A stretch of 64,000 nucleotides of DNA from Methylobacterium thuringiense (GTDB lineage Bacteria > Pseudomonadota > Alphaproteobacteria > Rhizobiales > Beijerinckiaceae), in contig NZ_BPRA01000014.1 of the NCBI RefSeq assembly GCF_022179645.1, positions 186,001 to 250,000 on the forward strand, in the 5' to 3' direction. Positions 53,195 to 61,006 of this stretch are shown here, in pieces (within the stretch, counting starts at the first letter, position 1; every line of letters starts with the position of its first letter). The notes below the pieces were generated by a model, which had not been told where the DNA came from, made no database searches, and was given only the letters and a program-made list of their open reading frames with translations. The position numbers were made by a program, and so were the translations under genes.

Positions 53195-53866
53195 CTAGGG
53201 GTGTCTCACCCGCGACATCCCCCGATCCAGCAGCCGCCCCCCCGCCAGCCCGTTCAGCGCGATGATCACGGCCACTGCCAACGCGTGCATGGCGAGGTCG
53301 CTCGCGGTCGCGTCGTGCGGATGGAACGGCACCAGCAGGGCCGCCGCCGCACCCGCCGTGGCGAGCCCGGCGAGCGCCGCCGTGAGGTTCGGCCGCATCG
53401 GGCAGGCCCGGCGCAGCATCAGCACCAGCAGCACCGAGAGCGGCAACGATACACCGAGCAGGAAATAGAGGCAGCCGCGCATCTCCGCGGCGTCGGCGAG
53501 GTTCGTATCCGGCGCGATCCAGGCGCGCAGGCAACCGAGGCTGCTTGCGCCGATCCAGAGCGCCAGCGGCGGCAGCGGCAGCAGCGGCCAAAGCCGTGAA
53601 CGTCCGGGCACGCTGGTCTGGAAGGCGGCGAGCGCCGCGCAGAGGGCGGTCGACACGGCACCGATCGCCGCGACGCAGAGATCGGGAACGCCGAGCCGCT
53701 CGCGCACGGCGTGGAGGTCGGCGAGGGGGGACAGCACCACGGCCAGCCCCAACACGGCCGCGAACCAGCCGAGAGCGCGGAGGGCGGGCGGCGCAAGCCG
53801 GCGCACCGGCGTGAGATCGCCCGCAAGGTCGTCGACGAGACTGTCGAGGCGGAGAGACTCAGACAT
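53195..53866 (-). CDS. NrsF-family anti-sigma factor (DUF1109)
   Basis: A 223-residue integral membrane protein with about six helices, a soluble N-terminal segment (SESLRLDSLVDDLAGDLTPV) and the DUF1109 pattern WIGASSLGCLRAW and AEMRGCLYFLLG with the conserved cysteines. NrsF proteins hold a sigma factor inactive at the membrane until stress. ATG at 53866 has GGAGG at 7 nt and overlaps the end of the sigma gene by 8 nt, so the pair is co-translated. Confidence 0.88.
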   Translation of the reverse strand: MSESLRLDSLVDDLAGDLTPVRRLAPPALRALGWFAAVLGLAVVLSPLADLHAVRERLGVPDLCVAAIGAVSTALCAALAAFQTSVPGRSRLWPLLPLPPLALWIGASSLGCLRAWIAPDTNLADAAEMRGCLYFLLGVSLPLSVLLVLMLRRACPMRPNLTAALAGLATAGAAAALLVPFHPHDATASDLAMHALAVAVIIALNGLAGGRLLDRGMSRVRHP

Positions 53867-54461
53867 CGCCATCCCTCCTCTCCTTCGCGAGGGCCGTTCG
53901 GAGCGCCTTCAGCGCCCGGTGAAGGTTGACCTTGAGCGCACCGGTGCTGCGTCCCGTCAGGGCGGCCGCCTCGGCGAGCGAGTGTTCGCGTAGGCTCAAG
54001 TGCTCCACCGCCTGACGTTGCCCGTCGGGGAGGGCCGCGACGGCCTTGGCCAGCCGGCTGTCGCGGTCGCGCGCTTCGAGGCCGTCTCCCGCCGCCGGCA
54101 GGCCTTCGTCGGCGCGGCTCTCGTAGGCGATCGGATCATGCGCCTCCTTCGGGCGCCGGCCCTGGTGGCGCATCAGGTCGACCGCGCGCCGCTGCGCGAT
54201 GGCCCGCAGCCAGGGCAGGAACGGCCGGGCCGGATCGTAGCTCGCCCGCGCCCGGTGCACCGTCATTAGCGTGTCCTGCACCACGTCCTCGACCGCCTCG
54301 CCTCGGATACCCTTCGCCCGTGCCGCCGCCGCGATCACCGGCATGCAGGCGCGCAGCAGATCGCGATAGGCCTCCGCGTCGCCGGCCTGGGCCGCCGTCA
54401 TCGCTGCCGACAGCGTGTCTTCGAGCCTATCGGCCGATGTGGCGCGCCTCTCCATGCGCAT
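53859..54461 (-). CDS. ECF-family RNA polymerase sigma factor
   Basis: A 200-residue sigma factor with region 2 (AEAYRDLLRACMPVIAAAAR, EDVVQDTLMTVHRARASYDP, PWLRAIAQRRAVDLMRHQGR) and the region 4 helix-turn-helix HSLAEAAALTGRSTGALKVN. The NrsF gene directly downstream shows it belongs to the NrsF-controlled ECF group (Caulobacter SigF-like). The start at 54461 has no strong ribosome binding site; the longer frame is unlike sigma factors. Predicted targets in this window carry GTAACC-(15/16)-CGAA promoters. Confidence 0.92.
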   Translation of the reverse strand: MRMERRATSADRLEDTLSAAMTAAQAGDAEAYRDLLRACMPVIAAAARAKGIRGEAVEDVVQDTLMTVHRARASYDPARPFLPWLRAIAQRRAVDLMRHQGRRPKEAHDPIAYESRADEGLPAAGDGLEARDRDSRLAKAVAALPDGQRQAVEHLSLREHSLAEAAALTGRSTGALKVNLHRALKALRTALAKERRDGDV

Positions 54462-54609
54462 TGTTAGCGCCCCGAAGGGGCCCACGGGAAGCAGAGATGC
54501 CGGCGCCGTGCCGGCCGAGCCGAGGCGGAGCGCGGCTCCGGTCGAGAGGAAGTCCATCGCATGATCCGATCGGCCGGGTCCAAGACCCGGCCTGGGCAGG
54601 AGGGCTGCG

Positions 54610-54846
54610 TCAGTGCTTCTCCATCGAATCCTTCTTCATGCCGTCCTTGTGCATGGAGTCCTTCTTCATGGCGTCGCCCTTCATCATGGTGTCCTTCTTC
54701 ATGGCATCGCCCTTCATCGCGTCGCCCTTCATGGCATCGCCCTTGGGCGCCTGTTCCTTCATCGGCTCGACGGCGAGGGCAGGCAGCGTCGCGACGGACA
54801 GGGACAGCAGGGCGGCCGACAGAACGGTCTTCATGGGGTGGCGCAT
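54610..54846 (-). CDS. Pentapeptide MxKDx repeat protein, exported
   Basis: A 78-residue protein: signal peptide (MKTVLSAALLSLSVATLPAL, cleavage near AVEP), then repeats such as MKGDA, MKKDT, MHKDG, MKKDS to the end. This matches the penta-MxKDx family, which are methionine- and charge-rich exported proteins of unknown function. The start at 54846 has GGAG 10 nt upstream. A candidate ECF promoter sits at 54901-54925. Methionine-rich repeats suggest possible metal or oxidant interaction; that is only an inference. Confidence 0.85.
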   Translation of the reverse strand: MRHPMKTVLSAALLSLSVATLPALAVEPMKEQAPKGDAMKGDAMKGDAMKKDTMMKGDAMKKDSMHKDGMKKDSMEKH

Positions 54847-54900
54847 CGGAATGTTCTCCAGGGTATCGGAGGGACCCGCTCCGGGCGCCTCGACGACTCA

Positions 54901-54925
54901 TTCGCGCCGGTCTGCCGCCGGTTAC
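54901..54925 (-). promoter_or_regulatory. Candidate ECF/NrsF-group promoter for MxKDx gene
   Basis: On the minus strand GTAACC (54925-54920) and CGAA (54904-54901) are spaced by 15 bp, about 55 bp before the MxKDx start codon. This is close to the GTAACC-N16-CGAA motif recalled for Caulobacter SigF. The -35 element overlaps the TAA stop of the upstream DUF1223 gene. Confidence 0.6.
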
Positions 54926-55593
54926 AGCCGCGCCGCGCCGAGAATGCGCCCATCGTCGGCCTGCACGATCACGGCGGCGTCCTCGCCCGCCGGCACCCCT
55001 TCGCCGAGGCTGAGCGGCGCACCGCGCCAGGTCGCGACCTCGCGGATCGAGCGGACGATGTTCGATTCGGTCAGCGTGCGGCCGCTATTCTCGCCCCGCC
55101 CGACCGGCGTGGTGCGCCGCCGGTCGAAGCCGACGAGCAGCACCCGCCCCGCGCCGGCGCCTGGACCGACCGCGATCGACAAACCGGCCCCGCCCCGGCT
55201 GAGGCTCACGGGTACCCCAGTCACGGCCTGCGCCTTCGCCTGGGCGATCGCCGCTCCGGCCTCGCCACGGCGCGAGCCGATGACGCTGCTGCGCCCGTCG
55301 ACGACCATCTGCGGCGTGAACGCCGTCTCGCCGAGTCGGCCGGCATAGGCCTCCTGCCGCGCGGTCGCCGCCGTCAGCGAATACGGGTCCCGCCAGCCGA
55401 GCCTGTTCCAATAGGTGACGTGGAAGGCGAGCGGCAGCACGTCGCGGCGCGCCGCCAGATCGGTGAGATAGGCGTCGGCCGGCGGACAGGACGAGCAGCC
55501 CTGCGAGGTGAACAGCTCGACGACGACGGGCCGCTCGGCCGCCTCGGCGAGGGGTGCCGCGAGCAGGGCGGCGGCGAGAAGGAGAATGCGCAT
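54922..55593 (-). CDS. Exported DUF1223 thioredoxin-fold-like protein
   Basis: A 223-residue protein with signal peptide MRILLLAAALLAAPLAEA and the DUF1223 start VVVELFTSQGCSSCPPADAY, which carries a CxxC (CSSC) motif like thioredoxins. Then FHVTYWNRLGWRDPYS and TPQMVVDGR. Probably a periplasmic redox-active protein, though no activity is established for the family. Start at 55593; the longer frame has no ribosome binding site. It has its own GTAACC-N16-CGAA promoter upstream. Confidence 0.88.
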   Translation of the reverse strand: MRILLLAAALLAAPLAEAAERPVVVELFTSQGCSSCPPADAYLTDLAARRDVLPLAFHVTYWNRLGWRDPYSLTAATARQEAYAGRLGETAFTPQMVVDGRSSVIGSRRGEAGAAIAQAKAQAVTGVPVSLSRGGAGLSIAVGPGAGAGRVLLVGFDRRRTTPVGRGENSGRTLTESNIVRSIREVATWRGAPLSLGEGVPAGEDAAVIVQADDGRILGAARL

Positions 55594-55623
55594 GATTCGG
55601 ATCCCGGTGGATACGAACTCGCC

Positions 55624-55649
55624 TTCGTCTCGCGCGACGGCGGGGTTAC
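55624..55649 (-). promoter_or_regulatory. Candidate ECF/NrsF-group promoter for DUF1223 gene
   Basis: On the minus strand GTAACC (55649-55644) and CGAA (55627-55624) are separated by exactly 16 bp, 31 bp before the DUF1223 start codon. Matches the motif recalled for SigF-type ECF promoters. The -35 contains the TAA stop of the preceding 72-aa gene. Confidence 0.65.
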
Positions 55650-55864
55650 GGGCGCCCCGAATTCCGGCGCTTCGCGATCTGGTCGACGCGTTTGGCGACC
55701 TTCCGGCCATAGGGGCTCGGCCGCCCTGGAGGGCCGGAGAGTGCGCGGGCAACCAGCGGCGCGTTGGTGCCGTGACGCGCGATCAGCCTCTGCGCCTCGG
55801 CCTCGACGGCGGCCTGTCTCGGCCGGTGTTCGGTGATCCAGCGGCGTAAATGGGTCAGCATCAT
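55646..55864 (-). CDS. Small basic protein of unknown function
   Basis: A 72-residue very basic protein (MMLTHLRRWITEHRPRQAAV at the start; PYGRKVAKRVDQIAKRRNS near the end). No signal peptide or membrane segment. The start is chosen at 55864 because the frame upstream overlaps glyQ. No clear ribosome binding site. Possibly nucleic-acid binding, a guess from charge only. It precedes the DUF1223 gene, whose promoter -35 overlaps its stop codon. Confidence 0.5.
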   Translation of the reverse strand: MMLTHLRRWITEHRPRQAAVEAEAQRLIARHGTNAPLVARALSGPPGRPSPYGRKVAKRVDQIAKRRNSGRP

Positions 55865-56045
55865 CGGGTTAGTTCGGGCCGTCCCGGCGCAATGGCAGGC
55901 CCCCGGCCGCGTGATCCGTGCGAGATGGTTAGCGGGGCGTTGATCCGATCGCGCGGATCGCGTCGCAGTCGGTACGCTTCCGCCTTGCTTGACACCCCCC
56001 GCCCCGTCCCTAAACGGTCCGCACTCCTCGAAGCCCGGACCGACC

Positions 56046-56978
56046 ATGTCGAGCGATGCCGATCTCGCGCCGAAAACCTCGTTCCAGGGGCTGATCCTCA
56101 CGCTCCAGCGCTTCTGGGCGGCGCAGGGCTGCGTCATCCTGCAGCCCTACGACATGGAAGTCGGGGCCGGCACCTTCCATCCGGCGACCACGCTTCGCGC
56201 CCTCGGGCCGCGGCCCTGGAAGGCGGCCTACGTGCAGCCCTCGCGCAGGCCGAAGGACGGGCGCTACGGCGAGAACCCCAACCGGCTGCAGCACTACTAC
56301 CAGTTCCAGGTCATCCTGAAGCCGAACCCGCCGAACCTGCAGGAGCTCTACCTCGAGTCCCTGGCGGCGATCGGCGTGGACCTGGCGCTCCACGACATCC
56401 GCTTCGTCGAGGACGACTGGGAGAGCCCGACGCTCGGCGCCTGGGGCCTCGGCTGGGAATGCTGGTGCGACGGCATGGAGGTGAGCCAGTTCACCTATTT
56501 CCAGCAGGTCGCCGGCTTCGAATGCGCGCCCGTGGCGGGCGAACTGACCTACGGTCTCGAGCGGCTCGCCATGTACGTGCAGGGCGTCGAGAACGTCTAC
56601 GACCTGAACTTCAACGGCCGCGAAGGTGACGACAAGGTTACCTACGGCGACGTGTTTCTCCAGGCCGAGCAGGAATATTCCCGACACAACTTCGAGGCCG
56701 CCGACACGGCGATGCTGTTTCGCCAGTTCACGGACGCCGAAAAGGCCTGCCGGAGCTATCTCGACGCGGGCGACCCCGGCGAGGGGCAGCGGCACAGGAT
56801 GGCGCAGCCCGCCTATGACCAGTGCATCAAGGCGAGCCACGTCTTCAACCTTCTCGACGCCCGCGGCGTGATCTCGGTGACCGAACGGCAGAGCTACATC
56901 TTGCGCGTCCGCGAACTGGCGAAGGCCTGCGGGGCGGCTTGGCTGCGGACGGAAGCCGGCGGGGCGATCGCGGCTTGA
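56046..56978 (+). CDS. glyQ: Glycine--tRNA ligase alpha subunit
   Basis: Catalytic subunit of the bacterial alpha2beta2 GlyRS. The 310-residue protein has the family start [20 protein letters not shown], then [20 protein letters not shown] and [20 protein letters not shown]. Length is normal. The beta subunit gene glyS, usually directly downstream, is not in the window; a chromate transporter gene follows after only 24 bp. Confidence 0.97.
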   Translation: MSSDADLAPKTSFQGLILTLQRFWAAQGCVILQPYDMEVGAGTFHPATTLRALGPRPWKAAYVQPSRRPKDGRYGENPNRLQHYYQFQVILKPNPPNLQELYLESLAAIGVDLALHDIRFVEDDWESPTLGAWGLGWECWCDGMEVSQFTYFQQVAGFECAPVAGELTYGLERLAMYVQGVENVYDLNFNGREGDDKVTYGDVFLQAEQEYSRHNFEAADTAMLFRQFTDAEKACRSYLDAGDPGEGQRHRMAQPAYDQCIKASHVFNLLDARGVISVTERQSYILRVRELAKACGAAWLRTEAGGAIAA

Positions 56979-57002
56979 ATTGCGGCCGATAGCCAGTTCG
57001 CA

Positions 57003-58376
57003 ATGGCCGACGCCGCAGACCGGCACGGCGTCACCCTCGCCGAGGCCACGCGGGTCTGGGCGCGGATCGCGCTTCTGAGCTTCGGCGGCCCGGCCGGACA
57101 GATCGCGGTGATGCACCGCATCCTGGTCGACGAACGCCGCTGGATCGGCGAGCAGCGCTTCCTTCACGCCCTCTCCTACTGCACGCTACTGCCCGGCCCC
57201 GAGGCGCAGCAACTCGCGATCTATATCGGCTGGCTGATGCACCGGACGGTGGGCGGCCTCATCGCCGGCATCCTGTTCGTGCTGCCGGGCGCCGTGGCGA
57301 TCATGGCGCTCAGCCTCGTCTACGTCGCCTTCGGCCAGACCGGCCTCGTCGCCGGGTTCTTTTTCGGTTTGAAATGCGCCGTGCTCGCCGTCGTCCTTCA
57401 AGCGGTCATCCGGGTCGGATCGCGGGCGCTCCGCAACGGAACCATGCGCGCGATCGCAGCCCTCGCTTTCGTCGCGATCTTCGTTCTCTCGCTGCCGTTT
57501 CCGCTGATCGTCCTCGCCGCCGGGCTCGCCGGCTATCTAGGCACGCGCCTCGGATCGACCGCCTTCCAGGCCGGCGGCCATGGCGCATCCGGCCCGGGCC
57601 TGTCCGATGCCGACAGCCTGCTCGGCGACGGCGTGCCGGCCCATGCCCTGCCCGACACCGCGTGGTCGCTGCGCATCGGCGCCATCCTGGCGGTCCTGTG
57701 GCTGGCGCCCGTGATCGGGCTCGCCGCCTGGCTCGGAACCGGCAACGCCTTCGCCGACATCGCGGTGTTCTTTTCCAAGATGGCGCTCGTCACCTTCGGC
57801 GGCGCCTATGCCGTCCTCGCCTACGTGGCGCAGGCCGGCGTGGAGACCTATGGCTGGTTGAAGCCCGGCGAGATGCTCGACGGCCTCGGCATGGCCGAGA
57901 CCACGCCGGGGCCGCTGATTATGGTCACGCAGTTCGTCGGCTTTCTCGGCGCCTACCGTGCGCCCGGCAGCCTCGATCCCTACCTCGCCGGCATCCTCGG
58001 CGGCCTGCTGACCACCTGGGTCACCTTCGTACCCTGCTTCCTCTGGATCTTTGCCGGTGCGCCCTACGTCGAGGCGCTGCGCGGAAATCGGGCGCTGTCC
58101 GGAGCGCTCGCGGCGATCACGGCGGCAGTGGTCGGGGTCATCCTCAACCTCGCGGTCTGGTTCGCGCTCCACACGCTGTTCGCCCGCGTCGCGGTTTTGC
58201 GGCCGGGCCTCGGGCTGGCGATCGAGGTGCCGGTGCCGGCGAGCGTCAACGGACCGGCATTCCTGCTCACCCTGGCAGCCGTCGTGGCGGTGCTGCGCTT
58301 CAAGTCCGGCATGATCCCGACGCTGCTCGCCTGCTCGGCCGTCGGCGTCGCCCTGCATCTGGCCGGCATCGCCTGA
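57003..58376 (+). CDS. chrA: Chromate transporter (CHR family, long two-domain form)
   Basis: A 457-residue membrane protein with two CHR domains, each containing the family's glycine-rich motif: ALLSFGGPAGQIAVMHR near residue 24 and LVTFGGAYAVLAYVAQAG near 261. Long-chain ChrA exports chromate in exchange for protons in the systems studied. It follows glyQ closely, so may be co-transcribed. No ChrB regulator is adjacent. An NrsF-group ECF factor, a class linked to chromate and cadmium stress in Caulobacter (recalled), is 3 kb away. Confidence 0.93.
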   Translation: MADAADRHGVTLAEATRVWARIALLSFGGPAGQIAVMHRILVDERRWIGEQRFLHALSYCTLLPGPEAQQLAIYIGWLMHRTVGGLIAGILFVLPGAVAIMALSLVYVAFGQTGLVAGFFFGLKCAVLAVVLQAVIRVGSRALRNGTMRAIAALAFVAIFVLSLPFPLIVLAAGLAGYLGTRLGSTAFQAGGHGASGPGLSDADSLLGDGVPAHALPDTAWSLRIGAILAVLWLAPVIGLAAWLGTGNAFADIAVFFSKMALVTFGGAYAVLAYVAQAGVETYGWLKPGEMLDGLGMAETTPGPLIMVTQFVGFLGAYRAPGSLDPYLAGILGGLLTTWVTFVPCFLWIFAGAPYVEALRGNRALSGALAAITAAVVGVILNLAVWFALHTLFARVAVLRPGLGLAIEVPVPASVNGPAFLLTLAAVVAVLRFKSGMIPTLLACSAVGVALHLAGIA

Positions 58377-58439
58377 GCCGCCGGCGTAGCCCTTGCGCGC
58401 TCCGAGGCGTCATGCCAGCTTGAGCTGTCCGTGAAGGAC

Positions 58440-58637
58440 GATGTGGGAGAGCCCAGCCCGGCGACGAGCCGGTCATGGCGCCGACGGAGCAACCACCCCC
58501 GGAACCTCTCAGGCACAATCACCGCATCGTTGGACATCTGGAGAGAGGCGTCGGTCGACGCCCACCGAAGGAGAAACCTCTCCGCCCCGGCGGCGCGAGG
58601 GAAGCTCTCAGGTACCCGCGACAGATGGGGGCAACCG
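58440..58637 (+). ncRNA. Tandem glycine riboswitch (two aptamers) upstream of gcvT
   Basis: The first aptamer has GGGAGAG (58445), GCCGACGGAGCAA (58480-58492) and CCTCTCAGGCA (58505-58515), then GGACA. The second has GGAGAGAGG (58540), CCGAAGGAG (58565), CTCTCAGGTA (58605) and GACAGATGGG. These are the conserved elements of the gcvT-type glycine aptamer, duplicated with a short linker. It lies 45 bp before gcvT and should switch on gcvT-gcvH when glycine is abundant. Confidence 0.95.
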
Positions 58638-58682
58638 GCCGGCCGTGAGGCAGGCCGGAGAACCGATCGTCGTGGAGGGCCG

Positions 58683-59858
58683 ATGAACACGGATACCGTC
58701 GAGATCGCCCGCTCCGCCTCTCCGTCGGCGGAGGCCATGAGGCGCACCCCGCTCTACGGGCTGCATCTGCGGCACGGCGCCAGGATGGTTCCGTTTGCTG
58801 GCTACGAGATGCCGGTCCAGTATCCAGCCGGGCTGCTCAAGGAACACATCCACACCCGCGCCCAGGCCGGCCTCTTCGATGTTTCGCATATGGGCCAGCT
58901 CAGCGTGCGTGCCCGCTCGGGTGACCTCGCCGAAGCGGCTCGCGCCCTCGAAACGCTGATCCCGATCGACATTCTCGGCCTGGCACTCGGGCGTCAGCGC
59001 TACGGCTTCCTGACCAACGAGGCCGGCGGCATCATCGACGACCTGATGGTGGCGAACCTCGGCGACCATCTCCTCGTCGTCGTCAATGCGGCCAACAAGG
59101 CGCAGGACGAAGCGCATCTGCGCGCGCACCTGCCCGAGGGCATCGCCCTCGCATCGGTCCCCAACGCATTGATCGCCCTTCAGGGGCCGCAGGCCTACGT
59201 GACGCTCGAGCGCCTTACCGCCGACATCGACGGCATCCGTTTCATGGATGTTCGCGCCACCAGGATCCTCGGAGCCTCCTGCCTCGTCGTGCGCTCGGGC
59301 TATACCGGCGAGGACGGCTTCGAGATCTCGCTTCCCGCCGACCGCGCCGAAGAGATCGCGGAGGCGCTGCTCGCCGATGCCGACGTGCTGCCGGTCGGCC
59401 TCGGCGCCCGCGATTCGCTGCGGCTCGAGGCCGGGCTCTGCCTGCACGGCTCGGACATCGACGCCGGCACCACGCCGGTCGAGGCCGGCCTGCTCTGGGC
59501 GATCCAGCCGGTGCGCCGCCCCGGCGGCGCACGCGCGGGCGGTTTTCCCGGCGCGCACCGCATCCTCAGCGAGATCGAGCACGGCCCTTCGCGCCGCCGC
59601 GTCGGCCTCAGGCCCGAAGGCCGCGCGCCCGTGCGCGCCGGCGCCTCGCTGTTCGCATCGGAGGAAGACCCCGAACCCGCCGGGGCCGTCACCTCGGGCG
59701 GCTTCGGGCCGAGCCTCGGGGCCCCCATCGCCATGGGCTACCTGCCGACGCCGCTCGCCGAGCCCGGCACCCGCGTCTTCGCCGAACTGCGCGGGCAGCG
59801 TCTGCCGCTCACAGTCACGGCGATGCCCTTCGTCCCGGCTGGATTCAAGCGCAGCTGA
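58683..59858 (+). CDS. gcvT: Glycine cleavage T-protein (aminomethyltransferase)
   Basis: Transfers the methylene group from aminomethyl-GcvH to tetrahydrofolate and releases ammonia. The 391-residue protein begins MNTDTVEIARSASPSAEAMR, then TPLYGLHLRHGARMVPFAGY, the conserved substrate-binding region. FDVSHMGQL and YTGEDGFEI are further family motifs. GGAGGG precedes the ATG. It is directly controlled by the upstream glycine riboswitch and followed by gcvH after 27 bp. Confidence 0.97.
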   Translation: MNTDTVEIARSASPSAEAMRRTPLYGLHLRHGARMVPFAGYEMPVQYPAGLLKEHIHTRAQAGLFDVSHMGQLSVRARSGDLAEAARALETLIPIDILGLALGRQRYGFLTNEAGGIIDDLMVANLGDHLLVVVNAANKAQDEAHLRAHLPEGIALASVPNALIALQGPQAYVTLERLTADIDGIRFMDVRATRILGASCLVVRSGYTGEDGFEISLPADRAEEIAEALLADADVLPVGLGARDSLRLEAGLCLHGSDIDAGTTPVEAGLLWAIQPVRRPGGARAGGFPGAHRILSEIEHGPSRRRVGLRPEGRAPVRAGASLFASEEDPEPAGAVTSGGFGPSLGAPIAMGYLPTPLAEPGTRVFAELRGQRLPLTVTAMPFVPAGFKRS

Positions 59859-59885
59859 TCCCCCTCCCCTCTCACGGAGCGACCC

Positions 59886-60248
59886 ATGCTGAAATTCACC
59901 GATGAACACGAATGGCTGAAACTCGATGGCGACGTCGCCACGGTCGGCATCACGCGCCACGCCGCCGAGCAGCTCGGGGACCTCGTCTTCATCGAGCTGC
60001 CGAAGGTCGGAGCCAAGCTGAAGAAGGGCGATGCCGCCGCCGTGGTCGAGTCTGTCAAGGCGGCGTCGGACGTCTACGCGCCGCTCTCGGGCGAGGTCAC
60101 GGAGGTCAACGACGCTGCCGTCGCCGACCCGGCCGGTGTCGGCAGCGATCCGCAGGGTGGCGGCTGGCTCTACAGGATCCGCCTCGACGACGTCTCGGCG
60201 CTGGAAGGCCTGATGGACGAGGCGGCCTATACCGAGTTTGCGGTATAG
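59886..60248 (+). CDS. gcvH: Glycine cleavage system H-protein
   Basis: Lipoyl carrier of the glycine cleavage system. The 120-residue protein has [17 protein letters not shown] at the start and the lipoylation site [17 protein letters not shown] with Lys58. Standard length. gcvP, the third partner, is far away at 16.2-19.1 kb on the opposite strand. Confidence 0.97.
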   Translation: MLKFTDEHEWLKLDGDVATVGITRHAAEQLGDLVFIELPKVGAKLKKGDAAAVVESVKAASDVYAPLSGEVTEVNDAAVADPAGVGSDPQGGGWLYRIRLDDVSALEGLMDEAAYTEFAV

Positions 60249-60274
60249 GATTTTAGGCTGGCGGCCTGCAAAGG

Positions 60275-60299
60275 ACCCTCCCCCGCAGAGGGGGAGGGT
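60275..60299. repeat. Hairpin after gcvH (short R1/R2-like fragment)
   Basis: ACCCTCCCCC-GCAGA-GGGGGAGGGT is a perfect 10-bp stem. It resembles the ends of the R2 element at 16086. With no T-run it is a weak terminator, but it may end or stabilise the gcvTH mRNA. Confidence 0.6.
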
Positions 60300-60328
60300 A
60301 TTGCGCGACTGCAGCGAGCGAAGGCACC

Positions 60329-61003
60329 ATGTCGAATCCCAATTTATTCGCCGGCAAAACGTGCATCGTCTTCGATGCCTACGGGACGCTGTTCGACGTC
60401 AACGCGGCGGTGAACCGCCACGCCGAGGCGATCGGCTCCGAGGCCGAGGCGTTCTCGGCGCTGTGGCGGAACAAGCAGCTCGAATACAGCTGGGTCCTCG
60501 GCCTGATCGGCCGCTACACGAGTTTCTGGTCGCTGACCGAACAGGCGCTCGACTTCGCGTTGGCGAAGTATCCGAGCATCGACTGTGCCCTGCGCGCGCC
60601 GCTGCTCGACGCCTATCGCGATCTCGATGCCTATGCCGAAGTCCCGCAAGTCCTGGCCCGCTTGCGCGAGGCGGGACTGCGGACGGCGATATTTTCCAAC
60701 GGAAATCAAACCATGCTCGATCGGGCCGTGGCCTCGGCCGGGCTCGGCGAGCGGCTCGACGCGGTGCTCTCGGTCGACGACGTGCAGACCTATAAGACCT
60801 CGCCGCGCTCCTATCAGTTCGTGCTCGACCGGCTCGGCGTCGCATCGGCCGAAGTCGTGTTCTGCTCCTCGAACCGCTGGGACATCGCGGGCGCGTCGGC
60901 CTTCGGCTTCACGCCGGTCTGGGTGAACCGCACCGGCCTGCCGGACGAGTATCCCGACCTGCCGCCGGCCACCGTCGTGAAGGATCTCGGCGGATTGCTG
61001 TGA
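60329..61003 (+). CDS. Haloacid dehalogenase, type II (L-2-haloacid dehalogenase-like)
   Basis: A 224-residue HAD-superfamily enzyme. The nucleophile Asp16 is in FDAYGTLFD, then the motif II FSNGNQ, motif III Lys in YKTSPRSYQF and motif IV CSSNRWDIAGA. These match type II L-2-haloacid dehalogenases rather than phosphatases, which fits the SSNxWD pattern. Substrate not proven. It is convergent with the beta-propeller gene, with 3 bp between them. Confidence 0.9.
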   Translation: MSNPNLFAGKTCIVFDAYGTLFDVNAAVNRHAEAIGSEAEAFSALWRNKQLEYSWVLGLIGRYTSFWSLTEQALDFALAKYPSIDCALRAPLLDAYRDLDAYAEVPQVLARLREAGLRTAIFSNGNQTMLDRAVASAGLGERLDAVLSVDDVQTYKTSPRSYQFVLDRLGVASAEVVFCSSNRWDIAGASAFGFTPVWVNRTGLPDEYPDLPPATVVKDLGGLL

Positions 61004-61006
61004 GCC

